Source: Delphinapterus leucas (lineage: Eukaryota; Chordata; Mammalia; Artiodactyla; Monodontidae). From it: a DNA stretch of 64,000 nt. How positions within the stretch are numbered: the stretch's first letter is position 1; each line of letters opens with the position of its first letter. The notes beneath the pieces are model-generated. The model saw only the letters and a program-made list of their open reading frames with translations, did no database searches and was not told the origin of the DNA. Shown here in pieces: positions 35,300-46,199 of the stretch. The translations under genes were made by a program, and so were the position numbers. The stretch covers positions 7,577,361 to 7,641,360 of the forward strand of contig NW_022098050.1 in assembly GCF_002288925.2 (NCBI RefSeq), written 5' to 3'.

Positions 35300-35476
35300 A
35301 GGCTTTAGTCACCCACAGAAATAACTGGCATAATAATTCTTTTATTGGTTGCTTTCCCTTTCCTGTGTACTTCCTTACTGCCCTACTGGCATTTCTTGTT
35401 CTTCACAAACAAAGAAGTTACACTTGAATCATTGTCTCATGGTCTGCCTCTGAAGGAACCCAAATTAAGACAATAT
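35300..35476 (+). repeat. Right end of the unnamed repeat also seen at 10.2-10.7 kb
   Basis: GTCTCATGGTCTGCCTCTG then GGAACCCAAATTAAGACA parallels the right end at 10706. The body to its left (from about 35040) is too diverged for me to delimit. Confidence 0.45.
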
Positions 35477-35479
35477 AAC

Positions 35480-35789
35480 TAGTCAAAATAGATTGAGGGG
35501 GGAAGAAAAGAAACTATACTATTGCACATATCTGCTTCATCTGTAATTGCTGGAAGTCCAAGGAGATAATTGAAAGTTGCAAATAAAGCCATAGAAGCAT
35601 AAGCATAGTTAACTATGAATGATAAACAGAAATACAGTATAATTAGCTAAAATTGAGTGGTAGAAGTGAAGCAAGGAAATAAGAGGAAAAAAGAATATCC
35701 TACGTTTATTATAGCTCAGATAATAGATACTGCTTAAGAAGTGGAAGATTAAGGGTATTATGTAAATTTATAGTTATAAAGTAAAAATG
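35480..35789 (+). mobile_element. Possible HAL1/L1 3'-region continuation
   Basis: AT-rich sequence (for example ATAAACAGAAATACAGTATAAT) resembles the old L1 material around it, but the match is weak. Confidence 0.3.
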
Positions 35790-36969
35790 GCAAATTAAGG
35801 CCTCCAAAAATTCTCTCCTTCATAAAAGCAATGAGAAAACTGGCAAAATTGATCAGAACCAGCTTTTTTAAAACTCTGTAAATTAACTAAATGCTTGTAA
35901 CAGCTCACAGAATCTTTATTAAAGAGAAACAGTTGGAAAATCTTGGTGAAAACAAGTTTTGGAGCATTTTAACTTTTCCTGCTTCCATTCTCTGCTTTCC
36001 AGAAACACAGTGGCCTTAAAATAGAACAATCCACATTGATGGTGAAGATTGGCAACTATGGGCGAGCAGAATGGGGCTGGAGCTCTTTCAAAGCGTCATT
36101 CCCCAAAACTGTCAATTTGTGACCTGCCTGGTGGTCCCCTAGAAGACCATATTTGCAAGCTGTCTGTATCTTACCCGACTTGCCCAGTGTGAAAAGCCTT
36201 ATCATCCAGGAACATTTATCAAAAAGCAATTAAAGACCATTGCTGAATTTCATGGCTGCCTGCGGCACAGGATAACAGTTGAGGGAAACAATACACTAAC
36301 CAAAAAACTTAAAAGCAAAAGCTGGAGAATGAAATTCCATAGGGGCTTTCAAAATCTCTGATACATTCCCAGAAATCTATAAATCCTGGCACATGCCTAA
36401 GGCTGTTTGCACACCGAAGGCTATGCACATTCATATGAAGGATCTAAGGAGGCCTTAAGCTCTCACCTCTGGCTGACTTTGAGACTCTGTACAGGTAGGA
36501 AGTGAAGGCTAAGGCAAAGTTTTAAACTGCTCTGCCTGAGTATTGAAGGCATACCCCAACACATGCACAGAGCCCCTCAGCAAAGACTGGGAGAGATTTA
36601 CTTGTCCCAGACATTTAAGAAAATCTCTGTCCAATCATTAGCTGAGTACTCATCTAACCAAGTAAAATCTTCAGTGGCCACATATGACAAAGATACAGGC
36701 TTTACAGAAAACTTACTAAAAACTTACTAAAAAACAAACAGCAAAAACTACAAGTAAACAACAACGTACTCTAGGGAGAGGAAATAATTTGATTTTCAGA
36801 GTGAGCACATTATATTACTTCAAATGTCCAGTTTTCAACAACAAAAAATAAATTATGAGACATGCAAAGAAACAAGAAAACATGATCCATACACAGGAAA
36901 AAAAAAATCAATCCATAGAAAGTGTCCCTGAGGAACACCAGACATTGGACTTACTAAATAAGGAACAAA

Positions 36970-38065
36970 ACAGAACCCTGCAGGGTCCCCGCAAGTAAAA
37001 AGGCCCCTCTTTGTCCCCTGCCTCTTGTTTGTAGAAAAGCTGAAGTCTACAGGCCTCCCAGAGTTACAAAAGAGCAGACTCAAGCAGTTAATGATGAGGA
37101 TGATAGAGTCACAAACTCAGTGTCTGATGCACACTCCTGAGTTGTTTTACAGATGCTATAACTGCCACCAGAGGGAAAAGGCTAACTGCACGGTGACTAG
37201 ACTGTAGCCATGACATAAGCTACTCCATCTTGAGCAGTGCTGAATCTATGACTAGCACAGTTCCGAGAACTGGCCTCAAGAGAATGGGATTAACAATATT
37301 GCTCATAATAATCTATATATTTGTGGGCATGAAAATAATTGTAGCTTATTCTGCCGATATATGTAAGCAGGCAACTAAAACTGTCAGCAAAGAGATGCTA
37401 CAGACCCATGTCAACATCTTCCACTCTAAGAATACAGCACCCTATGTCAGCATGAAGAAGTTACAAAAGACAGACTTTCGCCCCAATCCCATAGAAATGG
37501 AATGGTGCCTGACAAGTGGGGATTTGTAAGGAGCTCTTTTGCCTCTTTCCTGTTTGCCTATTTCTGTTCCCCTTAAACCTTCATTATAAAAATGAGATCA
37601 TTAAGGAACATTTAACCCAACTCCTGACTTATGCTCTACTAAGTGCACACAATACCTAGCCTAACCTGTTGATTCTTTCCCTAGATTAAAAGAAGCAGGA
37701 ATGAAGAATTAAGTAGTTAAGGAATGAGTAGTTCTCTATCCCCAACGGTCCCCTTAGCAATCCTGCAGGCAGACCACTTGGGCAATATAACATCTGAAGA
37801 AATATCATGAGGAGTCAGCCAGCCTGCACACAATGGAAAATGATGTGAAGCTAACCTTCTATCTCAATGATTAACTGAGATTACTTCCCCTTTTTCCATT
37901 TAAAAACTGTCACGGTTAAAGGAATCATAGGAGTTGGTTTTGGGGCACATGAGTCCACCTTCTCCCCAGATTGCTGGCTTTCTGATTAAAGCAACTTTCC
38001 TTTCTACCAACATTTGCCTCTTGAGTATTGGTTTTTGAATAGTGAGCAGCCAAACCTGAGTTCGG
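36970..38065 (+). mobile_element. ERV1-like LTR inside the HAL1-type element
   Basis: About 1.1 kb with LTR features: CTGTAGCCATGACATAAGC and CTACTCCATCTTGAGCAG early, and a U5-like tract near the end (TTCTGATTAAAGCAACTTTC, CCTCTTGAGTATTGG, GAGCAGCCAAACCTGAGTTC). The 99-codon frame at 37230-37529 has no viral protein motif. The exact TG/CA ends and the duplication are unclear (ACAAAA-type sequence lies on both sides). Confidence 0.65.
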
Positions 38066-38102
38066 TAAACAAACAAAAGACTCTAAATTAGCTATTTTAA
38101 AT

Positions 38103-38530
38103 ATGTCCAAAGAGCTAAAGGAAACCATGTCTAAAGAATTAAATGAAAGTTCAAAAACGATGTCTCACCAAATAGAGACTATCAATAAAGAGACAGAAAT
38201 TGTAGGAAGGAACCATGTAGAAATTCTGGAATTGAAAAGTACAATTACTGAAATTAAAAATTCATTAGAAGGGTTTAATAACAGATTTGAACAATCAGAG
38301 GAAAGAATCAGCCAACTTGAAAGTAGGTCAATTGAGATTATCCAATCTGAGGTATAGAAAGAAAAAAATGATGAAGGAAAATAAACAGAGCCCCAGAGAC
38401 CTATGGGATACTATCAAGCATACCAACATACAGATAATCAGAGTCCCCGAAGGAGAGAATAGAAAGGGGCAGAAAGAATATTTGTTTGAAGAAATAACAG
38501 CCCAAGTTTTCCAAAAATGATGAAAAAATA
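38103..38530 (+). pseudogene. Degraded L1/HAL1 ORF1 remnant
   Basis: Two overlapping frames preserve ORF1p character. The first (38103-38357) is a heptad-rich coiled coil with ELKSTITEIKNSLEGFNNRF and SEERISQLESR. The second (to 38520) has the RRM entry RDLWDTIKHTNIQIIRVPEG and EEITAQVFQK. A stop at about 38355-38357 and a frame change separate them. ORF1p is the RNA-binding chaperone of L1; this copy cannot encode a whole one. Confidence 0.8.
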
Positions 38531-38740
38531 TGAATCTACATATTGAAGAAGCTCAACACGCTCCAAGTAGGATAAACTCAAGCAGGATTAACTGAAAGAG
38601 ATTCACAGTAAGACATATCATAACCAAACCAACTAAAGCCAAAGAGAGAGAATCTATCAATAGAAAGCAGCAAGAGAGATGTGACTCATCATCACATACA
38701 AGAAATTCTCAATAAGATGAACAGAGATCAGAGTATTTTA

Positions 38741-39710
38741 ATGTCTTCCTCCCTGTTGAGTTGTCACAAGTTAGCTATAGCCTTCTACTAAAACTCCTGT
38801 CAGGTGCACCTGTTTTTTTAAATTATTTTATTTTATTCTTTACATCTTTATTGGAGTATAACTGCTTTACAATGTTGCTAGTTTCTGCTGTATAACAAAG
38901 TGAATCAGCTATATATATACATATAACCCCATATCCCCTCCCTCTTGTGTCTCCCTCCCACCCTCCCTATCCCACCCCCCTAGGTGGTCACAAAGCACCG
39001 AGCTGATCTTCCTGTGCTATGTGGCTGCTTCCCACTAGCTATCTACTTTACATTTGGTAGTGTATATATGTCAATGCTACTCTCACTTCGTCCCAGCTTA
39101 CCCTTCCCCCCAACCAGGTCCTCAAGTCCATTCTCTACATCTGCATTTTTATTCCTGTCCTGCCCCTAGGTTCATCAGAACCTTTTTTTTTTTTTAGATT
39201 CCATATATATGTGTTAGCATACGGTATTTGTTTTTCTCTTTCTGACTTACTCCACTCTGTATGACACACTCTGGGTCCATCCACCTCACTACAAATAACT
39301 CAATTTCGTTTCTTTTTATGGCTGAGTAATATTCCGTTGTATATATGTGCCACATCCTCTTTATCTATTCATCTGTCGATGGATGGACACTTAGGTTGCT
39401 TCCATGTCCTGGCTATTGTAAATAGTGCTGCAATGAACATTATGGTACATGTCTCTTTTTGAATTATGGTTTTCTCAGGGTATAAGCCCTGTTCACATAT
39501 TATCTCTATTTCAAGTTCTGTAACCACTCCTTTTCCTTCACCTTCCAGCCTATATGTGGTAATGGCACCCCCCTCAAACATCTGAGTTACTGCTCTATCT
39601 CTTGTGCTTTCCCTCTATACTCTGCCTATACCATTGTGTATCCCTTTATTAAACTACTTTCAAGTTATCCAATTTATGTATGCCCCACTTGTTTTCTGAT
39701 GATATAAAAG
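38741..39710 (+). repeat. Unclassified old repeat split by a young L1
   Basis: Left part (38741-38812: CCTGTTGAGTTGTCACAAG, CTCCTGTCAGGTGCACC) and right part (39490-39710: CCAGCCTATATGTGGTAATG, CTTTATTAAACTACTTTC) appear to be one older sequence opened by the L1. A TTATTAAAC polyadenylation-like motif near the right end suggests an LTR or 3' end. Confidence 0.4.
38813..39489 (-). mobile_element. L1, 5'-truncated, cetacean 3'-UTR type B
   Basis: Antisense L1 3' end: TTTACATCTTTATTGGAGTA at the tail, GGTGGTCACAAAGCACCGAG in the 3'-UTR, CTGAGTAATATTCCGTTG in ORF2. It stops at TCTCAGGGTATAAGCCC. A 6-bp CCTGTT occurs at both ends (38809-38814, 39488-39493), a weak candidate duplication. The same 3'-UTR type is at 58.0 and 62.4 kb. 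Confidence 0.9.
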
Positions 39711-39989
39711 CCAAATGCAATTAAGAAGATAGATCTAATACACATATCAAACTCTATCCTGAAAATACAGAATTAACCTTTTTCTGGTACACATTAAGCA
39801 GTCATGAAAAAAAAAGACCTTGTATTGGTCTATGAAGAAAAACAAAACAAAACAAAAATCTCAGTTAATTCCAAAACAAAACAAAACCAAGAAACATTCT
39901 CTTGTTCTGTTGCAAAAATACTACAAATTAAAAATATAATCAGAAAAAAATCTATCTACTGGGAATTAAGAAAAATAAGTCTTGTTAGT
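39711..39989 (+). mobile_element. Possible old L1 ORF2 fragment
   Basis: ACAGAATTAACCTTTTTCTGG and the later GGGAATTAAGAAAAATAAGT resemble the L1 segment after the endonuclease domain, but the match is weak. A CAAAA-rich tract occurs at 39838-39885. Confidence 0.3.
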
Positions 39990-40570
39990 TGAGTCAAGGA
40001 GGAAATACAAATTAAAGTTGCATGCTGAGTCCCAGGCAGAATTTTTTAAAAGCTCAATACCTAGACACAATGTAATACATGTGTAGAATACCAAAGACAA
40101 AGAGAAAATTTTAAAAGCAGTCAAGGAGAAAAGAGAGCTTACCTAGAAAGATAGACAGCAAGCTTTTGGTCAGTTATGACAGAAGAATAACATTTCCAAA
40201 TTGTTGAGGGAAAATATTTGTTACACTAGAATTCCATGTCAGATAAAGGCATTAGAGTTACATGAGAACAGGAAAGTTTACTATTCATAGAACCTTGCTG
40301 GAAGAATGAAGGAAAGTGCTTCAGCAATTATCCAAAAAGAACATGTAGAATATAAAAAACCATGGTGAGCAAAGAAATGGGTAAGCATGATAGGAATTCT
40401 AAACAATAGTAGAATAATTGAGAGAATTGAGAGAAAGAAAAAAAAGACTAACTTTGGTGTGTTTAAAATAAGAGGGAGCTAAAATACAATAACATGAAAA
40501 TGGGAGAGTAGAGTACAATTTTCTGAGTTCATTCTATTCTTTGGAAAGAAGCTAGGAGATGAGGATGATT
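39990..40570 (+). mobile_element. Old L1/HAL1 ORF1 3'-half fragment
   Basis: AGACAAAGAGAAAATTTTAAA and AGCAGTCAAGGAGAAAAGAG, then TAGAATTCCATGTCAGATAA and TTGCTGGAAGAATGAAGG, follow the RRM-to-C-terminal part of an old ORF1. It overlaps in content with the copy ending at 38740, so it is a separate element. Confidence 0.6.
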
Positions 40571-40870
40571 TTTGATTTTCTTTTGTATGCAAGTTAAAAT
40601 CGAATTGTAAAACCACAAATGCTAATTTACTTAGCATTCAACTGACATTTACATTTGTATTACAGTCAGGTATTAGTAGATACCCAACAAGTAAAGGAAA
40701 ACGGAGGTCAGCCCATCTTCTGAGCCATACCTCATAGAATAGAAGAAAACAACACCAAGTGATATTGATACCCATGATGCTCAATTTTGGCTCCTGTGGA
40801 AGAGTGATTTTATACATCATACTTTACTAAATTTCTTCTTTGTTGACTTACTAGGTGTCAAGGTCAGTGG

Positions 40871-41405
40871 TGTAGTGGAGGAAAATTTGCCACCTCCAAA
40901 TTGTGTCTCTTTGGCATGAGGATTAATTTAGGATGATTATTTTTAAGGCTCAAAAGACTCGAGAAGACCTTTGATCTTCTAGTAGAAGTAGATAGAAGAC
41001 TTGTTCCAGGAAGGGAGCAATCACCATAGGTAACTATAGTATGAACTAGGTATGGTAGACAGAGAGGAACCTAGCAAAGTCTGTTAAGATCCCTCTCTGG
41101 GTCCCACTGTCCCTGCATGGCCTAGCAAACATTTGCTTTTCTATCTCTGTGTGAATTGCCTCCCCCTCTTATAAATCCCAAACCACTACCCCCAACATCC
41201 TCTTTTGTCTTTAGCTGACGATGGTATTTAAGGTGAGGGTTTGGGCCATTTGGGGAGTTACTCAGTTCTCCTGGGTCTCTCTGATGTACACATGTTATTA
41301 AACTTTTGTTTGATTTTCTCCTGTTAATCTGTCTCATGTCAATTTAATTCTTAGACCAGCCAGAAGAACCTAGAAGGGTAGAGGAAAATTTCTTCCTCCC
41401 TGACA
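40871..41405 (+). mobile_element. Solo LTR with 4-bp target duplication
   Basis: The 535-bp unit starts TGTAGTGGAGG and ends TTCCTCCCTGACA. GTGG lies directly outside both ends (40867-40870 and 41406-41409). TCTTATAAATCCC (about 41168) is TATA-like and TTATTAAAC (about 41296) is a polyadenylation-type signal. A 4-bp duplication suggests an ERV1-type integrase. No internal sequence follows, so it is a solo LTR formed by recombination. Confidence 0.85.
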
Positions 41406-41409
41406 GTGG

Positions 41410-44306
41410 CCTGTGTGTCATTGGTACATTCTCATTCTAAGCATCTATTTTCAGAATGAAACGAGTATAAATAAATAAGCAGCCTTGTTGAAAAGATTCA
41501 AAGTGACCAAACAAGTATTTGGAGCCTTGAGACATAATAGACTGCTTTCTAGTATAGTGTTGTCTGATTGTAGCTTACTTTATGATGGTCTTTATTTCCA
41601 TATTATCTCATAGCTTTTTTTTTTTTTTTTTTTACTAGCTGACTTGGTTGGCTAAGCAAACTTGTGTAGTTCCAGAGACCAAAACGTGATGAGTATTCTG
41701 TGTAGCAGTCCAGCATGTTCTAGCCTTGGGGAAGAAAGGCCACAACCTGTATTAGATGTAGCTTCCTTCTATCCTAAATGAGTATTTATCCAACTATCTT
41801 GAATTTCAAAGGCCACGAATGGCTGGGAGCTGGTGGAAATTTCCTTTGAAGAAAACACTTCCACTGTTTTATAATGAGATTAATTGTCTTGCCCCCAGGT
41901 ATAGATGCCACGTGTTATCTCTAGAGCTTAAGCTGGAACTGTCTTCATTTTAAAAGTAGCCTAGGGTCCCAGAAGTTCGATGCTCAGGCTTACACAAATT
42001 GGAAGGAAAATCAGGGAAATTCCCTGTCCATGTTTCACTGCTTTTTTTTCCAGATTCCTGGGATTTTGCTGAGTCTGCTGCTGAGAAGGCTTGCTCATCT
42101 CCCACACCCCAGCTAATTAACCTGAAATTAACCTTCTCATTAACCCACAGATGGGGAAGACCAGCACAGATATTTCAGCATGTGTATACTCATATGGGCT
42201 CTCATTGGCTATGATTAAGAACTAAATTCCAGTTAATATAGGCAGGAGGAATAGTTAGAAGCTATTTGAATTGGAATTTTCATTACAAAAATTGATGGCC
42301 AAAACATGTACTTTTTTATATTAACTATGAGTCCACACTTGGAATATAATTGTTAATCGAGGAAAGTATTGAGTCGTCTCAGGAAGCTCATCCAAGTTTC
42401 TATTGATTTTGCCCCATCTTATGGATCTAACTTATTAGCGAACAGCATATCTAATCTGTTGCATGCAGGTTGGCTTCCTCACTGCCTAGGGAACATGGGG
42501 TCACCTATAAATCCATGTCTATACTGAGGCCCTTACTAATCCTTTCCGTGTTCAAGCTCAATATTCACCCCTTCATCAAGCCTTACTTAACATTGTAGCT
42601 CTATTTATTGACTGTCCACTGTTTGTTATTTTTTTGGGGGGGGGGCACTTAGTCTATGGCAATCTCTGTCTTTTGATGAGTCCCAGGAAAACCTGCTCCC
42701 GAATTAAAATCCATGCCCCAATTTTCTCTCACTTTACCTACTGTTTTGGAGTCTTACTGTCAAAATCCAAGTATAACGGCAAAAAAAGCAGACAATGTGT
42801 TTCCAGTTCTATGCCTGTCTTAGCAATTCTATGAGAGATGTTTTGAAGCTCCTCTTGAAAAATCTGTGCCAAAGACCTGGTAATTGTTGTTCATGGTTCT
42901 CCAATGAAGTGTGAAGTCCTTCTAATAGCTGTCAATAGCTTTCTCTTCTCTGTAGCTGTGAACTCTAAGAAAGAGGCCTTTAACAACCATTTCTGGGGTT
43001 TTTCTCTCTCTCTTATCATCACTACTTTGGTCTGATGTCTGCTTAGAGACTGAACAGTTGGCATCATACCCTCGAATAGCCTAAGAGGAGTTAGAGGTAG
43101 GTAAAATCAATCATGTTGGATACCTCCTGAATTTCAAAAGAAAAGAAAATCATCACAGGCAATATATATCCAGTAGTTTACAAAAAAAAAAATCATGGAC
43201 TTTTACTCTTTTGGGGGCATACTGCTAAGAGCTGAGGATAGGTGGATAAAGAACGGAGGTTCTTGTTCTCAAGTAACTCCCAGCCTAGTTGGGTAGAGAG
43301 ATATGTAAATGGGAATGCTGCAAGATCCTTGTTCTGAGGAGACAGGTAACCAGAAGAGGCGACTCTGAGGACTGTGAACAAAGGCATGTTCTGTCATCAG
43401 TATGTTTCTAGTACCTAATACAGGGCCCAACTTTTAATAGACATGTGATAAATGTATATTGAATTAAATCATATCACCTTGCTCTTATTATGGCATCCTT
43501 AAGGACAGTGAAATAATCTTCAATACATTACTATTGCAAAGTTTACTAAAAGAAAAAGAAAGGTATCTGTTTAAGCCTTCCTAGATATCTCTTCAAAGGG
43601 ATGTCAGCAAAACCATCTCTTATAAAGCCCTTTGATTTTTTAAGAAGGCACATGAAATTATTGTTAAGTAAATGTTTAATGTGAGTTATACATAGCATGA
43701 TAGTTTAGGTCAAATTCATGATTCATGAGAGCTGTAGTTTTATGTGCTGTATATACTCTTTGTGGTACCCTGGAGTTCCTTTTGTATAGTCAATGTGCAC
43801 AATATATTTCTGCCCATTACATAGGACTTGACACAAAATTTTACTCTGTTAAACTGCTATGGAGGTTTGTAGTTGTTTGTAGTCGTTACATCTTGGCTTC
43901 TATAACATACTGTTGTTCATGTTTATAATTTATTTTGTATCATATTCTTGGTTAGAAACACAATCCCAATTATTACGTTGTTCCTTAAGGAGAAAGATGA
44001 CCTATTTCAGGACTATATGCTCTGTTCCTAGAAATGCAATGCATTGTGGTAGAAATCGGTGACCACCTGTGCAGTCATATATCATTTGTTATTTTCTCAT
44101 AGGAATGTTAGAGTTCCTTCCTCAATCTGAATGTAAACCCTTTGAAGAAGTCATTATTTGCCCCCAACTCCTCTCTCCTAAATTTTCCTTCACCTGTCTA
44201 GCTTCCTGTAACCATTGGCAGGTTTTTCTTCTAGGCAAAGTTTGGTCTCAGGCGCTGAGGCAGTCCCACATGCCATAAATATCTGAAGCTCCAGCTGGAC
44301 ATCAAG
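41410..44306. other. Unassigned sequence, one L2 end at 43380-43470
   Basis: Nearly 2.9 kb with no exon. A T-run occurs at about 41611-41632 and a G-run at about 42635-42645. GTACCTAATACAGGGCCCAA with a TTGAATTAAAT end at 43412-43470 looks like an L2 terminus. Confidence 0.45.
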
Positions 44307-44337
44307 AAGAACTTAGAAAAAAAAAAAGAACTTAGAA
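44307..44337 (+). repeat. Tail-only insertion candidate: duplication around an A-run
   Basis: AAGAACTTAGAA occurs at 44307-44318 and again at 44326-44337, with only A residues between. This is the footprint of a retrotransposition event that delivered just poly(A), or of a small tandem duplication. Confidence 0.6.
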
Positions 44338-44666
44338 TTAAGTTTTAATGCAATACACTAAGGGTAAGGTATGCTAGGGATGTGTGTTCTCCCCTAATCC
44401 CTACACAATAGCCTGGCCAAAGTAGCCCCACAGTTTCCCCCTAAATCTACCTACCACTTACCTGGGTTAAGGTCCTGCTAAATTCTTGTCAAATTCTTCT
44501 CTGGAGTTACTAGACCTCACTCCCTATATCCTCCACCACTACCTGAGGTCTGCCTTTGAGGGGACAGCATTCGGAAACATGATGTCATCAATTTTCATCC
44601 AGCTAACCCCACCACCTGATTTCCAAAGACTTTACCTATTTTAAGACTGATCCTCTAAAGTTAGAA
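44338..44666. other. Unassigned sequence
   Basis: C-rich on the plus strand. It may belong to the LTR whose end is recognised at 44667, but I cannot show this. Confidence 0.35.
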
Positions 44667-44713
44667 CGCCTTTTCAGGGAGGAAGAAATTTTCCCCTACC
44701 CCTCTAGGTTCTT
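44667..44713 (-). mobile_element. Fragment of the 3' end of the 40.87-kb LTR family
   Basis: CAGGGAGGAAGAAATTTTCC and CCTCTAGGTTCTTCTG are the reverse complement of the last ~45 bp of the solo LTR at 40871-41405, with a few substitutions. Similarity stops at about 44713. Confidence 0.7.
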
Positions 44714-44977
44714 CTGTAATAAGTCCTTTCTAACACTCTTTAACCGAGATGATCCCTTGTGGCATGCACGCTCTCTCATAGTGATAAGCGATAAACCCAA
44801 CTTGTTCAACTCTAGGTGTGTTCCTGGTGGTCTGACATTTTGGATTTTTCAAGTGATTCTTATTTGTATAAAGATAGCTAACATTTTTTGTATATTATAG
44901 TAATTTTGTGAATAGTCTTCTTAGTGATTTTTCTTATTGCTTATGGTTTCAAAATTTACATTTATAAAATTGTGAAG
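44714..44977. other. Unassigned sequence
   Basis: No feature recognised. Confidence 0.4.
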
Positions 44978-45095
44978 GGAATTCCCTGGTGGTCCAGTGG
45001 TTAGGACTCGGTGCTTTCTCTGCCAGGGCCCGGGTTCAATCCCTGGTCGGGGAACTAAGATCGCAAGAGCGGTGTGACACTGCCAATAAAAAAAA
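44978..45095 (+). mobile_element. Short tRNA-Glu-derived SINE
   Basis: GGAATTCCCTGGTGGTCCAG, AGTGGTTAGGACTCGG (A-box region) and GGGTTCAATCCCTGGTCGG (B box) precede a short tail and an A-run. GTGAA on both sides is a possible short duplication. It is the same short type as at 20588-20720 and 52253-52374. Confidence 0.88.
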
Positions 45096-45169
45096 AGTGA
45101 AAATATTTACCTTCTCTTTTCCAACATTTATTCCTCTGATTTCTTTTTCTTATCTATTTGCACTGACTA

Positions 45170-45269
45170 GTACTGGCAGAACATAATAATTTCTGGTGAT
45201 AATGGGTATCTTTGCCTTGTTCTTACTTTAATGGGAATTTGTTGACTTTCTCACTGATAACACGATGCT
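45170..45269 (-). mobile_element. Old L1 ORF2 fragment, antisense
   Basis: GATAATGGGTATCTTTGCCTTGTTC and a GATAACACGATGCTGGCC end resemble the antisense L1 reverse-transcriptase region. Similar pieces at 45655-45735 and 46095-46180 suggest one L1 broken by other repeats. Confidence 0.5.
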
Positions 45270-45530
45270 GGCCTTTGGTTTGAGATGTATATCGTGTAAA
45301 GAACTATCCTGGCTCAAATTCTGGCTCTGCCACTTACATGCTGTGTAATGTGTTCTTGTTTGGGCAAGCTACTTAAACTTTCAGCACTCATTTCTTCATC
45401 TGAATATTATGGCAATGATAACACTACCTCAAAGTGCTTTTTCAAAATTAAATTCATTAAAATATGTTAAAAATATGAAAAAATGCTTAGAACAGTGCTT
45501 GGTTCATAATAATTGCTAATTAAATGCTTA
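45270..45530 (+). mobile_element. MIR SINE, near full length
   Basis: AAATTCTGGCTCTGCCACTT, CTGTGTAATGTG, GGGCAAGCTACTTAAACTT and TTAGAACAGTGCTTGGTTCA are in MIR order. Confidence 0.85.
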
Positions 45531-45769
45531 ATTACATAATACCAGTATAATATAGCATAATATAATACAATATGATAGTTGTACAGCATATAATACAATA
45601 TAATAAAAACAATGATATTTCATGTATTATATAAGTGCTATTTATTATTACTCTATTACAATTTAATTAAGAATTTTATCAACATTAGAGGCTGGATTTT
45701 ATCAAATGCCTTTGTGGCAACTATAGTGATGTTTATATGGCATTTCTACTTTCAGGATTCATTTTTCTT

Positions 45770-46080
45770 CAGTACCCATCTGATTATGTCACATCCCTGT
45801 TTGAACTCATCCTACTTGCATAAGATGATGTGTAATTCCTTAGTAAGACACTCAAGAACTTCTGTGATATAACCCCTCCTTTCATTTCCAACCTCATCTA
45901 CTTCCTCTCTGTACCCTCTGCTCTGGATATATTAAAGTATCTGCTACATAAAAGTACCAAACTCTACAATATTTTTAACATGTGGCTTTGTTTTGAGGAT
46001 TAAATAACTTATGCATTCAAAAAACATGTGAAATGTACATAACGGTACCTGGCACAGAATAAATGCGATATAAGTGTTCC
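45770..46080 (+). mobile_element. L2 fragment followed by a MIR 3' end
   Basis: GATTATGTCACATCCCTGTT and the CTACTTCCTCTCTGTACCC part (about 45780-45930) look like L2. AACGGTACCTGGCACAGAAT with an AATGCGATATAAG end (about 45985-46080) looks like MIR. Confidence 0.55.
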
Positions 46081-46199
46081 TATGATTATTCTATTATTTT
46101 TTCACTAAGAGTTTTACCAGTACAAGATGTTGAATGTTATCAAATTCCTTTGGGGAATCTTTGGTGATATCTGATCTACGACATCAGCATATAGACTCA

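Larger units (their letters stand above)
35790..38740 (+). mobile_element. HAL1/L1M-type element, 5'-UTR and ORF1, split by an LTR
   Basis: An old L1 5'-UTR tract (about 35790-36850) leads into CATGCAAAGAAACAAGAAAAC and GACATTGGACTTACTAAATA just before the LTR at 36970-38065. The element resumes with TATTTTAAATATGTCCAAAG and a degraded ORF1 to about 38740. The interrupted consensus is continuous across the LTR, so the LTR inserted later. Confidence 0.7.

Noticed and set aside
37230..37529. A 99-codon frame in the LTR as a possible viral or host protein
   Set aside because: It lies inside LTR sequence and has no recognisable gag, pol or env motif; a single hydrophobic stretch is not enough.
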